DNA of 64,000 nucleotides from Apricaphanius iberus (GCA_028564705.1 JAPXFQ010000398.1:3590167-3654166); one strand, 5' to 3'; shown: positions 47,225 through 60,200, counted from the first letter of the stretch. Notes: generated from the letters alone by a model not told the origin. Translations and numbers: made by a program.

Positions 47225-47871
47225 TTACTCTGTGTTGAATTTACTTTCTTTTAGCAAATAATATATTATTTTAAGCCTGCTTTGCATTGATACTCCATAT
47301 TGTATCTATCTATAGGATTTTGGTAGCAATCTAACTTGCACTTGGGTCTAGCTCTGTGTAATTAATCATAATATAAATACAACTGTATGTGAAGGCTTCT
47401 GATATTTACTAGAGAACATTAAGCAACAGAATACTTTAAGGAACAAACTGACCCAACTTTAAACATCTGAAAATAGAAAGAGTATGATATAACTGAAAGC
47501 CTACCAAGACATGGCTGTCCACCTAATCTTACAGGAAGAGCCTTAATCTGAGAATCCCTAGTGACCTAAATAAGTTGACTGGAGCTATTTATAAAACATG
47601 TTCTACCTCTCATCCAAAAGGTTTCTTCAGTTCTCAACAAGGTTGAAAGTAACCATGTTCAAAACAGAAGAGCCAGGAAACAAATACAGGACAATACTGG
47701 AATAATGTGTGGCCGTGCCAGAATACGGCCAGAGAAAATGCAAATATCTTATGTTCAGATGGCACGTACTTGACCCGTACTGGAATCCAGTGTTTTACTA
47801 CACCTCAACAGCAGGTGGCGGTATACAAATAAGTCTGTAGTTCTCCAACAAATAAGGGAGTGAGAAGTATC

Positions 47872-48405
47872 CGAATCCGAGACCATGGTCTTGAGCCGGA
47901 AAAGGGTAGAGTGCTTTCTCCGGGTTGGGGATGAGGTCCTTCCTCAAGTGGAGGAGTTTAGGTATCTGGGGGTCTTGTTCACGAATGAGGGAAAAATGGA
48001 GCGGGAGATCGATGAACGGATTGGTAAGGGGTCTGCAGTTATGCGGTTACTGTACCGGTCTGTCGTGGTGAAAAGAGAGCTTAGCCAAAAGGCAAAGCTC
48101 TCGATTTACCGGTTGATCTACGTTCCTACCCTAATGGTCACCAACGCTGGGTGGTGACCGAAAGAACGAGATCGCGGATACAGGCGGCTGAAATGAGTTT
48201 CCTCCGTAGGATGGTTGGGCTCTCCCTTAGAGATAGGGTCAGTAAGCTCGGTCAGTTGAGGTGGCTCGGGCATCTGGTTAGGATGCCTCCTGGACGCCTC
48301 CCTGGGGAGGTGTTTTGGGCACGTCCCACCGGGAGGAGGCCCAGGGGAAAACCCAAGACTCGCTGGAGGGATTATGTCTCCCAGCTGGCCTGGGAACGCC
48401 TAATA
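47872..48405 (+). mobile_element. RTE (Rex3-like) LINE fragment, coding C-terminal part
   Basis: Two adjoining ORFs encode the region after the RT domain: MVLSRKRVECFLRVGDEVLP, VEEFRYLGVLFTNEGKMERE and LYRSVVVKRELSQKAKLSIY in the first (47885-48157), then TERTRSRIQAAEMSFLRRM and LGQLRWLGHLVRMPPGRLPG in the second (48151-48468). A frameshift near 48130-48150 separates them. About twenty codons between DRV and QLRWLGH that are usual in the family are missing in frame. The 5' part and the 3' tail are absent. It shows the uninterrupted arrangement of the copy split at 12467/14077. Confidence 0.85.
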
Positions 48406-49204
48406 AATAAAGTTCTAAATCTGAGGCAAGACTCAAAAACTGAATCTGCTTCGGGTAGGTTGGAATGAGGAATTTACAAAAGATAAGTACATTTTGTCGA
48501 TGAAATGCACATAAAAATGGAAATATCTCTTTAGCATATAGAATCAAAATAAACATAAAACATACAAAATAAAAAAATACAAAGAAATTATTTGAAATGA
48601 AAAACAAATAAAATAGAAAAAATCTCAGTCTCTAGATGTGCAAAGCTGGAAGGCACATTCCCCTCAATACTGTGATCCGAAGCACTGACTAAAGGTGGCG
48701 TTATTAAAAACACTTTTCAGAATATTGACACTTTTATCACAGATTTTATAACTACTTTCATTAAACCGTGTATAATTTTTTGATCATGTGCTTGTAGTGT
48801 CTGATTGCACAGGGGTCTCTAAAGGTCTTTTGAACATGTTTCTAATAGAAGTCTTACACTGGGACTGATCAAATAAGAAAAGGTAGGGATCAAGCACAAT
48901 GTGAAGACGGTGGAGGACACGAATGCCAGATATGGAAAGCGTGTTTGTGGAAAGTACTCTGATAAAACTACGATAGGGGAATGCCAAATATGGGACTGCA
49001 TATGTGTTGTCTGGAGCCCTACATAAGAGACTGTGTCTAAAGATTGACAGGAATTTCTACAATTGGGCAGAGACTTACTCATTATTTGGTTGTTCCGATA
49101 TGGTTGTAGTTTCAGTAAAATGCTTTCTTCCTGAACTATATTTACATCACCATCTTGAAGACAGTCACCAATAATACACCACACCTTAATTATAATTAGA
49201 CTGT
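48406..49204. other. no gene recognised
   Basis: AT-rich DNA. The minus-strand ORFs at 48784-49184 are overlapping and without domain. Confidence 0.38.
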
Positions 49205-49303
49205 CATATTAAATCCCATTGAAATACACTGAAGTTTGTGGTTGGATCATAACAAAATGAGCAAAAGCTCAGGGGCTATTAATACATTTGCAAAGCACTT
49301 TGT
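49205..49303 (-). mobile_element. Tc1/mariner relic, terminal fragment
   Basis: AAATCCCATTGAAATACACT, GAAGTTTGTGGTTG and AATACATTTGCAAAGCACTT reproduce in order the right end of the family seen at 7137-7950 (consensus order: AATCCCAATAAAATACATT, then ATACTTTTGCAAGGCACT). Non-coding. Confidence 0.6.
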
Positions 49304-49937
49304 TTGCGTTTTAGTACTGTCTGCTTTTTATCTGTGCGCTATTTTAGTTTTTTTTCTTCAAATATTATGCACTTAGATTAATAAAAATTCACTCTTTTGT
49401 TTTGATTGAATAACCAACCAGAGAAAGTCTGGACTTGGCTTTCAACTTTTTCCTCAAACAGGTCTTGTGGAGTCATACTATATGTAAAAATCATTTTTTC
49501 AACCAAGTTTACTGATTGCCATAAAAAGTGCAATGGCGTGCTACATATGATGTATCAAACTGCAACTCTTCCTGAAAAGCAACGTTTTTTATTTGTAGAA
49601 CTTGAGAGAATAATTTGTGGAACATTCATCATTAAAATAACAAATTATAACTCAATTTTGGTAGGAGTACCATGTTTGTTTCTTTCTGAGAACCTTTATA
49701 AGATCCAGCCATGCCGAGCTTTTAGAGAAACAGATGTAATCACAACTTAGGGCTAACTTATAACAGATAACAGATAACAGATAACATATATCTCAAATTT
49801 GTAATTTCTCCACTAATAATCATGTTTGAAAAACACTAGAACCTGTTTAAATTCCCAAACTGTTCCAAACATAGTGGGTAATTTCCCTGCACCAGTTCAT
49901 GTTTCATTTTAGTATCCAGATATTCCCATTTTGACAG
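49304..49937. other. no gene recognised
   Basis: AT-rich DNA. A 114-codon ORF at 49406-49750 has no recognised domain. Four ATAACAG-like units are repeated at about 49759-49790. Confidence 0.35.
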
Positions 49938-50835
49938 TGTTACGGCTGCCTCTAACTAACTTCAGGTGTTTCTTGTTTCCTCCTGATTGCCACTGCTCAG
50001 AGGGGATTGGTCCAGATCTCCACACCTTCCTCTCCGCTGATCCCAGTGGTTGCTGTCCTGATAATTGCCAAACCACACCCCATACATCCAGGAAATAAAA
50101 GACACTCCCAACCTTCATTCCACAGGCAATTGTGTGCTCAGACAATTGGCCTCTAATTTGTGACTGGAGATTTGGACTTTGTGACTTTGCGGTAATTGTA
50201 TTGTATTGTATTGTATTGTATTGTATTGTATTGTATTGTATTGTATTGTATTGTATTGAATTACATTAGATTAGATTGATTTAGATAGTATTTTGTTTAT
50301 TGCTTTATTTCCTTGTTTATAATAACAATAGTAATTGTGATTTTTTTTTTTTTATAGCTTTGTTTGTATTTGTTCCCTTAGTGTTAGAACTAAGTGGTTT
50401 TTGAGTTGACTGCTAGAAGTCTTTATTGTTTTTGGTTTAAGTTAACAGCCCGTTTGGCTTCACTTTCAGTTTATTGTTCACAGCCCGGAGTTGGGATAGC
50501 TAGGATTTTGGTTAAATAAAAGCTTTGTTTGTACAGGAATATCTTTTGGATATTCCTGTTTGTTAGTTGTTGGTGCTGCTCCATTTTGATTTATACTTAG
50601 AAGACCAGTGTTTTTGTTCCTTTGTTTACTAACTGGCTTGTTTATTTTCCACAGTGACTTTTGATGTGTTTTTGTGTTGAGCAGCATCTCTACCCCCAAC
50701 TACGTTCAGATTACATTACCGGCTCTGTGCCTATTTTGTCTGACTTTACAATAAACTCTTGTGTTCCACCTTATAACAACTTGGACGATTCCCTTTGTTG
50801 CGACTTCCCAACCCTGGCCGAGCTGGGTCGTAACA
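49938..50835 (+). mobile_element. LTR of a gypsy/retroviral-type element, 5' copy or solo
   Basis: The unit starts TGTTACGGC and ends GTCGTAACA, a 7-bp perfect inverted terminal repeat of the TG...CA type. It contains a TATA-like AAATAAAAGACACTCC near 50093 and a polyadenylation signal AATAAA near 50751, about 85 bases before the end. An ATTGT microsatellite sits inside. A primer-binding site follows three bases after the end, which identifies it as a 5' LTR. The element interior and the second LTR are not found; sequence with no recognisable coding begins about 50 bases later. Confidence 0.8.
50195..50259. repeat. (ATTGT)n microsatellite within the LTR
   Basis: About thirteen tandem ATTGT units. 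Confidence 0.95.
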
Positions 50836-50838
50836 AAG

Positions 50839-50856
50839 TGGGGGCTCGTCCGGGAT
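50839..50856 (+). promoter_or_regulatory. retroelement primer-binding site, tRNA-Pro type
   Basis: TGGGGGCTCGTCCGGGAT is identical to the classical 18-base proline-tRNA primer site known from gammaretroviruses and many gypsy-like elements. The tRNA 3' end would anneal here to prime minus-strand DNA synthesis. It lies three bases after the LTR. Confidence 0.85.
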
Positions 50857-50899
50857 TTGCACCCGGGACCTCTCGCACCCCAAGCGACTACATGCATTG

Positions 50900-52182
50900 T
50901 TTAGTGGTAAAAAGAAATATAAGCCTTATATTGGTAAAGATTTTTGAATAAATCCACTATTTTTATAAAAAAGGCAGATGCCTGAATGGTGCTTTTTTCT
51001 GTCTGTGGGCTTTAACCACCTTCCTAAATTAGTTAAAATCTTGCAAATTGTTCTCTAAAAAAGAGAACAAACCTTTTTATGATGTTGTTTGTTCACACCT
51101 GCAGTTTATCAGCTAATCAAAAGCATTTGATTATCAAGACTGGCTGCTGTTTATTGCTGCTCATATTGGCAGAAAGAATCGTTTTCACACCCTGCTCATG
51201 TTTTTGTTACATAAACAAAAAGATGGAGTGTTTGGTTTGATTCAGTTTGTGTTTGAGTAGGACATGGTAAAGAGGGGATAATTTAGACATAGCCAGTAAT
51301 AAGATATGATTTTTTTTTTTTTCAATGCATCACAAGGAATCACACTGGTGCATGCTAGTATTAATGATTGTCATAATCATGATCAAGTATTTCCTGATAT
51401 TGACTTTCAGACTTGCAGACCACACACCATGACTGCAACAGACTTGATGAAATACAAACAATAAACCTCAGTGACTCTATAGTAGTTTGTAATGATTGAA
51501 ATTATCTTTTTCTCAGTACAAACTATTTCTGAGATAGATAAAACAAAGACGATTGGATCCGTGAACCTTACTTTGCGTCTTTTAATTTTTTTTATTCTTG
51601 TTCATTTTTCTTACATAATTTTACCCGGTTTATAAAACATTCTTATATTTTTCAGTTGCCAATGCCTTAAACCAGGGTGATTTATATTTAAATAATTTTT
51701 TAAGATATCCACAAGAAAATGGACATCAGAGACACTCCATATTATATTAAAAGTCCTTTATTGATTAAAGGACATAATTTTTTAAGTTGTGGTTTGTTAA
51801 GCTGTGCAGAGTTTGTTCTTCTTTCCCCAAGCAAAATTATAAGTGAAATGTAATTGTAAAATAATAACAAAATAACCCTCAGGCTACACAATTGCTCCAA
51901 TTAAGTGATTTTATGTTATAAAAGCATTGTCAGCAATGATTAATTTAGCACTTGTAAGCACTTAGCATTTAAGTGCTGTATGATGTAATTACTGCTTTGT
52001 CATGTATTTTGCTATACCATTGGTTCAGTGCTGACATTGGCACTAAATATATACGTAGTTGTTCATTTCGGATTTCTCAAAGCACCAGTGGTTTACACAA
52101 CTTTAATTTGAAAAATGTTATTTTCAGGCATCTGAATTATTTAGAAGACAGAACATAAAACCCTATTCAGTTGTTGGATCTT
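50900..52182. other. no gene recognised
   Basis: AT-rich DNA beyond the truncated LTR element. No gag or pol motif was seen on the plus strand. Confidence 0.38.
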
Positions 52183-52219
52183 AACCTGCTGTATATGGAG
52201 ACTTAATATACAGCAGGTT
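52183..52219. repeat. perfect 14-bp inverted repeat (hairpin)
   Basis: AACCTGCTGTATAT at 52183-52196 and ATATACAGCAGGTT at 52206-52219 are exact reverse complements around a 9-base loop (GGAGACTTA). It is not followed by a T run. It could be a cruciform, a protein site or a scrap of a DNA transposon: the sequence near 52270, CTTTTGAAAGGTACTGTATG, resembles a Tc1 end. Confidence 0.85.
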
Positions 52220-55200
52220 GTGCAAGTGCTATTACAACTTTTGCATGGAAAAGTTGATGGGTTATCAATGCTTTTGAAAGGTACTGTATGCAATTATTAA
52301 ACAACTGCAAAAGTTGGCGAGTCAAATAATTAATTTTACGTTTAACAAAAATGTTGACACTTAAATATTACACCATTTTTAATATCTGCAATTGTTTCAC
52401 TAATTTGGTTACACGGAGCATCACAGAAGATGGGAAAACGTGTTACATTAAAGGATCAGTATCAGGTTAATTTCCATGTTTCCTCTGATCTTGTTTCTCT
52501 TGTTCACTTCTCTTATTCTTGTGCTTAAATTTTAAAATGAGCCTGTGCTTTTTTATGAGTATCATGCAGCTCTCATAAATAATGCGGATGTAAACCTTCC
52601 CCTACCAATCAACCCTCAACATCTCCTGTCTTTCTTTCATCTGCTTTTGCATGAATTTATATTTAGGGTCACAACCCCTTTCCCCTTCCCCCAAGAGCAT
52701 GTTCACATTATACTCATCTCTTTCTGCTATTACTGTCTGACTAATTCAGTATTTTTCTCGCCCCTTTGTCATCCCCCACCCACACTCACACTCCACTGCC
52801 TGTCTGCCCGTCTGGGTCTGGCTGAGCCTCTCTTGCCTGCTTTATTACTGACTGTTCTGTGCTTTTCTTCACTTAGACGACTCCTGTGCAGCTCATAAGC
52901 TGAGGCCTTATCATCTCTATTGTGCTTCCCGTATGCATGTATCTGCACAGAGAAATGCAAATTACAAAATTTTTAGAGTTTTCCTTCTTTCTTTTTTCCT
53001 GCACGCCGCATGCAGCATCACCGACGTTCCGCCATCCTCCTTCCTCTATTCCTCCTTCATGTTCAGAGCCCAGGCTGTGGACAGTATTGTAGTGCTGAAA
53101 ATGGTGATGTTGACAGCTAAGATTCAGCTTTTATTTTTCCAGGGGCTACTCAGCAGAATGTAAAAATTGCCTCTATAAAGAAGTGTATCTGAGAGTGACT
53201 GCATGTGATTCCACAGCACAGTTGATGATGACACCACCATCCCTCTCGGTGACGGATGTACTGTTGCATCCTCCCGACTCCCTTGCCCACTCTGGTTATG
53301 AATGTTGCCGGCATACCATAGAAATACTGGGGTAAGTCTTTATCTTCACTCCTTTTAGTCTGATGCTAAATTTTAACCCCCCCCCCCACAATGCATTAGA
53401 TAAAAAGAAAATCCTATGTATTTTTTCTCTATATGATTTAACAAAATGTGATGAAAATGTAGGGTTTCAGAATCGCATCAAGCTGTTTATATTATGCATT
53501 TACCTATCCTTATCTTTCACATTCCAGTCAAAAGCTCACTCATGTTCACCATAACATAGCAATCAATTTCAGCTGCTGGCTTTGTGACTTTATGAAGCAG
53601 GGAACACACTTTTGGCTCAGTATATATATTTCTAAAGAGGCCAAGGACATGATCTTAGTAACAATCCAAGTAATCATCAAATACAACGAAATTAGAGCAA
53701 ATTAGTCATAAATTAGATTGTGTGGAAGTGGAATTAATGGCAGGAAAATGTATGGAACTCATGAAGAACAGAATCAGCAAAAAGGAACTGAAAGTCAAGG
53801 AAATAGGTGAAATCGATCAGAGTTGTGAAAGGAAACCTGTTCCCAGAATCTCATTTGGTTTAGCCTTTACTGATGGCCAACTAGAAAGTTTTGTCATTAC
53901 CAAGTTATCACACAAGAAGTCCTGATGGGTAGAAGCCAAGAGCTCTCACAAGAATTTAGCAACATTGTTCTCGCTAAACAAACTGAGTATTGGTTACAGA
54001 GAGATTTTACTACTTTTACTACTGCACATAATCAGGGACTCAGAAAGTATGTTTATGTCCCTTAAACTCGCTGGATGTCATTGCACACGCTGCAGATCCC
54101 CTCTCAAAAACATAACTCTAACAATAGCAGCGAAAACATTCAGCTTGGCCTGGTCTCTTTTAGCGTATGGTACTGGCAGACTTCATATGATTAAAGGAAC
54201 GATGTAAGGAGAAATTTACAGTTTTGCCCAAAATGTACACATTTTAGAGTCAGTCTTGAAATGAACCTGAAGGTGAAACAAGGGTAGTGTGATCCCAAAC
54301 AAACAGCCAAGGAAACCCTCCCTTGGTTTTAGTTGAAGTAAAACAAGTTGATAGAATGTTGCATTTCCTCAAATTGAATCAAAAATCTTTGGAAATAACT
54401 GAAAAAGAGTACAGAAGGTCCCAAAAGCATCACGATTTTAAGACAGCATTTTGCCAACTTCCACCTTTTCAATGCATGCCAAAACTGTCTATACAGGAGA
54501 CATCTTAAAGCTGTTATCAGCAAAGATTTTAATAATATAGTACAATATATGTGTGATTCCACTTTATTATGACTAATTTCAACATTTCAAGTGTTTAAAA
54601 AATGTCAAACTTAAGCTAAAACTATTTTGTCTATCTGTGTTCATGCTCATATCCATTTGCACACATGTAGACGCATATAGCAGCACACCTGCAATCAGAC
54701 TTTTCATTATCTCGCCCCCTAGAGCAGTCCAGGGGGACAAACTGTGTGGCCGCAACAAGGCAAACATGCTTGGATGATGCAGCCACAGTGAAATGGGCCA
54801 AGCACCTGCCCCAGGTGTCAACAGGCCTCCTTGGCCCAAAGTGCCAGGCTTCCTTCTAAAAGAGAGAGGAGATGGAGAGCCAGATAGAGAGCCATCTCAT
54901 TAACAACTCCCCTGGGCTGCAACTAAACAGGGGGATGGAAAGTGTGAAGACCATGTCAACTCAGTGGATGGCCCTTGTGAACTCCGGTTAATTGAAATCT
55001 GATATATCTGAGCCCCTACTTGGAATCCAACCAGTCAAACAGCTGGCTGGGTTTCATCCTGCCAAGTGAAGTTAGAAAAAAGGGAAAGAGCTCAATCTTT
55101 CACTTTTTTCCACATCTTCCCCATCTTCAGCCCTTCAATCTGCAGATTTATTGATCTGTTTGCGAGCCATGAACATAGCCAATCACTGCTCTAGGACAGT

Positions 55201-56663
55201 AAGAGTTGATCAAAGAGCACAGTTTGATGCTTACATGTATTTTTTTTCTTCTTTTTGGTGTGCTGACCTTGGTTAAGATAGAATGCAGGTTTCTTAATAT
55301 TCCCCACTCTGAGAGGTGAATGCCAGGTGGAGATACAGGCAGCAAAGACACATCCACACAAAGAGCTGTTTAACTGTCCAGAGGCCCTCTGGGTACTCCA
55401 CCTTTCACTTTATCCCTTTAATATTTCATGTCCTGGCCCCAGCCGTGCTCTGGCCAAATGCCTCTGCCTGGGTTACTGGAATATGGATGAGAGTGCACAC
55501 TTACCCATTTACCTGGATGTCAGTGGGAAGTGGTTCTAAACAATACACCTCGCCTCCTCACAACTTCACCTCTGCTCACCTCGCCTGGCCCAGAGCTAGC
55601 TTGTTAGAGAGAAGAGGAACGAAGGGGGTCAGAAATAAAGAGAAAAATCCTACAAAGAGGAGCCTTGGGATAACAAATGCACAACACCAAGGTGAGAAGA
55701 TGGAAGATGATTATTCTTCTGTGCGAATTGATGGTTTTATGCTAAATGAATATGCAGAAATTACTTACTGTGTGTAGAGACAATAGGTTTTTGCTATGAA
55801 TAACTACGAATGATTGCTAAAGGCAATTACTAATAAGATTAATTATTTTATATAGAAATTATTAAATACGGGGTACCATCTTTGTATCCAGCACAATAAG
55901 AATAGCCAAATAGTTTAGTCTCACTTAATATTTATGAATACCAGCCTAATAAGGCTAAGGTAACAATAGATGCAGTTCTATTAAATCTAATGAAGAATAA
56001 GTTATGTGTGTTCTTTAAAAAGCAAGTTACTACATTGTATGATGATTAATAACAAAGACTTTCCAAAATACAAGAGTTTACCAACAAAAATAATTCAACT
56101 TTCCAGTCAATCAACAAACTAACGAAGCGAGTACCACACAACTAAACTACTAAGTAAGAGAAGAATGAATTATAAAACTAACTACCAAGAGTAAAACGGT
56201 TAAGTGGACAAATATGCAAAGGAGAAACAACAACCAATAAATTGGTCATGATGTCTAGGTCCAGTATAAATGTGTATGCTTAAATACCAAAAGCCTGATC
56301 AATCAAAATTCTAAAGAAAGAGAGCAAAACTCCATTGGACGCAAAAATTTTGCATCATTGCGGTGTCCTTCATTTGCAGGTGATCTACTAAGATTGCTTG
56401 CACAATTCATAACAGGTGCAAAAAAGTATATTTAAGTGAGGACCTTGTGCCACTGTTTTGTGTGGCAGCCTTTCTACTCCAGGGCCAGAGTGAGGAGAAA
56501 TAGGAACAGTAGATTCATGATGCATCTTTGGCAAAAAAAAGGGGGAAAATAAAAAATACATCCCAGTTCTATGGCTGCTAGAATGTCTGTGAATTATATT
56601 TTTCGTTTGTCATGAATAAACTGAATGTGGGCGATGCACATGCACCGCTCATGCTTTACGCAG
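52220..56663. other. no confirmed gene; several balanced blocks
   Basis: Balanced DNA at about 52600-53340 and 54700-55560 alternates with AT-rich DNA. The longest non-transposon ORF in the window is at 55316-55777 (153 codons, GTG start) and shows no domain. A candidate exon at 53219-53331 is described in the findings. No repeat termini were recognised. Confidence 0.35.
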
Positions 56664-57205
56664 TGTTGAATTAAATAATTATCCTAAGTAATTCAATGCA
56701 TGTTCAAGCAGAGACAAAATGGAGCCAATTTCCAGTTCTTAACATTTATTTTGAACAGATTAACAAATTGCAGTTTTACAGAGGAATTTTGCCCCCGTCA
56801 GTTCCTCTGTGGTCCAGATTTAAAGAAATCTGAACAATTAACTGATCTTCATTTCACAGCTTTATAGACAACCGGGCCTCTAGGCGTTTCTAATCTCTCC
56901 AATCAGAACATTTTCATACAGTGTCTTAGCTCTTATTGCCTGTCAGAAAATTATACAGTCATATGGGTGAGACGTTTTTTCTTAAAAGCTCATTCTGAAT
57001 TTATGGTTTTATGGCAACACCCCAACTCTACAGACATCCTGTTTTTTACAGCTTGCAATAAAACTCACCCCAGAGTTTTATGACTTAAAAGCTAACCTGT
57101 ATAAACAATAGTGACAGACCCATTTTTACAACCATGCAAACTATATAAACAGTCTTTTACCTTCTGAATAATAAAAGTTTAAACCTTATGCAGAATTACA
57201 CCACA
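56664..57205 (-). repeat. 3' LTR of the minus-strand element
   Basis: On the minus strand it begins TGTGGTGTAATTC and ends AATTCAACA. It carries CTGTTTATATAGTTT (TATA-like) within the first 70 bases and AATAAA (plus strand 56745-56750) about 80 bases before its end, a plausible polyadenylation signal. The left flank is ...TTTACGCAG. Confidence 0.85.
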
Positions 57206-57222
57206 ATTCCCTCTTTCAATCT
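57206..57222 (-). promoter_or_regulatory. polypurine tract
   Basis: On the minus strand GATTGAAAGAGGGAAT directly precedes the 3' LTR (TGTGG). Purine-rich tracts at this position prime plus-strand DNA synthesis in LTR elements. Its location confirms orientation. Confidence 0.72.
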
Positions 57223-60200
57223 TTTTATTAAAATAGATTGATATCTCCTCTGTACGTAAGTGTTTAGAACTTAAGATCAAAATCTGTAAAGCATTTTGAA
57301 AATGCAAGAAATCAAATCCAAGAAATTTCATCAGTTTAAAAACATGAAGTATTTCAGACTAAAATTCAAAACACAAACTATTAAAGTACCTTTTTTAACC
57401 TTAACTCCCATTAAAAAATGTAAATCTGTTAATCATAGATTCACCCTCTTTTGGCATTAACCAAAAAATTTATTTTAACAATTCCCACAAACTAAATTCA
57501 AAAACCCACAATGTATAAGAATGTCTTACATGTGAAGAGATAATTAAATCTGACTTGATACATGTTAATACTGTGGAAGAAGCTCAGGAAATCCATGAAC
57601 ATAGACATTATTACTATATTATATTCTGAAAGAAATCAAACTTAAAGTGTTAAGAAACCTGTGAAATAGAAGGTATTAAGAACCCTTTTAGGCAGTGTTA
57701 CGACTCTTCACTTGTGAATAAAATAGTTAATCAAATAGTTAAACAACCTGTAAAATGCAAAAAATTATTAATAAATGTTCAGTCTTTATTTGTATTCTGA
57801 TCCTCTTTCTTCACTCTCATTTTATCCCCCTCAGTGGCTCCTGGCAGCTGGAGAGCGATATACAGAGCTGATCAGTGTGGAGGGCTCCTATTTTTTTTTA
57901 GTGTTCCAGTTTTTACTCCCATATATGCAGATAACCACTCTCTGAAATGCCAATTACTTCATTAATTGGGCATTTCCCCCAATATACACAAATGCACAGA
58001 CAGGGCCCGCCGCCTGTGGCCCCAGCTTCCGATTCAGCTTGGTCAAAACCTTCTCGACCCTCCTTAGGCAGAATCCTGCCGATCCTCGACCAGGCTCGTC
58101 GTTTCCGTGAAGCTGCATTCAGTCCATGTCTATAAAAGAATTGTCTTTTCCAAATCAAATCACAATCAGATGATTACAATAATAATCCCTCTTTAATGGT
58201 AAATTACTCCCGTAATTGACCATTCCCAAACACAGCCAATCCATTCAGGTGCAGGAAGATGCGATCTGATGCCATTAAGAAGACCTGGTATGGAATCAAA
58301 TGATTAATTTAACATTTACTCATTATTTCTAAATTCTTCCTTACAGCTTAATAAAACCCATAGCATGTGTCATAATAGCCAGAAATATATCCCATAAGTA
58401 CGCAAAACTAACTTAGTTAGCCTGAGTTTTTCACACTTCAGCTGTCAGACCCTGTAAATTTTCCAAGTATAAATTAACAAAAACTAAACCTATAAATTTA
58501 AAGTGTCCAATTTATCTTCTTTCTCCAAACCTGAGCATGGGAGCAGAGCCAGGTTTTTCCCCTCCAGCACCGACAGGCCTGTCCTACTGCAGCAGCAGCT
58601 CTGTGCTCTCCCCATTCTCCTCAGTGCCTGCTGTGGATAAAGCCAAGAACGTTTGTTAATCTCAGCAAATTGTCTCCTGCATTGTTGTGAAAGGCAGTTA
58701 TGACAAGTTTCCACAGATAAGTAGACCAGACATTTCATCCAGTCCACACAAGCCTTTGGAGTGCGTCAACAATGGAGAAACAGCCATTCACGTCCCATGC
58801 CCTAATTTAGCAAATCAATATAATGTTATTTAGTTTTAGCAAACATGTCCAAACTTGGTAAATCTATGGTCTGATCACAAATACAATCAAAAGTATAGAA
58901 AAACGCAGGTTAACCTCTATCAGTCAGTCTTACCCACTCTGCAAATTCTTCCATCATCCCCATAACTTCCTTCCTGGGCTATAAATTTCAGTGTCAATAG
59001 TCTCCAATTCCTTGAGGTGAGAAAAATATCTTAAAATTAATCAGTAAGATCAGTAGGCTCTATCTTGATGTCCTGCAAAATATGGTGTCTGAAAGCAAAC
59101 ATAACTCTTATGTCATAATGTCGATTCCTCAGATATAAACTGCATTGATACCATTCACTAATTCTTTTCTTCAAAGTTTAGTGGTCTGTTCCCAAAGTAA
59201 ATAGATAACAAAAATAAAATTAAAAAACAAAAAGGCTGGATTTTTCTGTTAGATATTGCTAAAACACCACTAAAACATTGTGATAACAAAAATAAAGGCA
59301 ATAACCATCTGCAAAGGTTCTATCCCTTTTTTTTTTACAAAAAGTCGCTATGGAAAAGTGGCTCTCCTGGTTTCGCTTCACTGAGGTTGAGACGAATAGC
59401 TCATATTGAACTAAACCCCTTTGTAATCAGACTTAACACCACTTTTCCCCGACTCTGTCCCTTTAATCAATTAATAATTTCTGCTAATATAAGTATGCTA
59501 CTTACATTGAGATAACTGTTGTTGATGTTGAAAAAGGTTAAAAACATAAAATGTTTAAAACAAAACCAGAGAAGAGTACTCACTGATAACACAACATAGT
59601 TTACAAAAACAGTCTTCAGTTTGCTATACTTCAAAGTCTATCTATATTTCTAAAGAAAAATCCAAGATTTAAATCACTGACAAAACAACTTCCCTATAAA
59701 TATTGCCAAACCTAAATTATATATATATTTTTTTTTTTAACACAATCCAATATCCATTCAAAGTACTTTTGCTTATATGATTCCTCTAAACAAACCCAAA
59801 TGTGGTCACTTGCCCAAATATTCTTGATTGTAAACAATGAAAACTTTTCATACTTCAAAAACATCTGTCCGATTCTGTGAAGGGAACTGAACATAGTCAA
59901 AGTGATTTTTGCAACTAAAACTCCTCTTAAATTTTCGTAGGATACACAGTAGTCTAATTCCCCTCAGTAGTCAAACAAAACAAAACAATTCAATAAAAGA
60001 GGTTCAAGAGATGAGATTTCTCTAAACAAAAACTAGTCGCAATAAAATAAAAATAAAAAATAAAAACCAGCATTTTTCTTTTCAGTATCCCCCTTTTCCT
60101 CTCAGGCTTCTTTTTTATTTTATTTTCTCCAATGATAAACACCAAATTAAATTGAAGCTTCTAGAGATGTCAAATACATTACCACTGAATTATGTTTTCT

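Noticed and set aside
55316..55777. 153-codon ORF, the longest outside transposons
   Set aside because: It has a GTG start and no recognisable domain or composition bias toward coding. Shorter overlapping ORFs exist in other frames.
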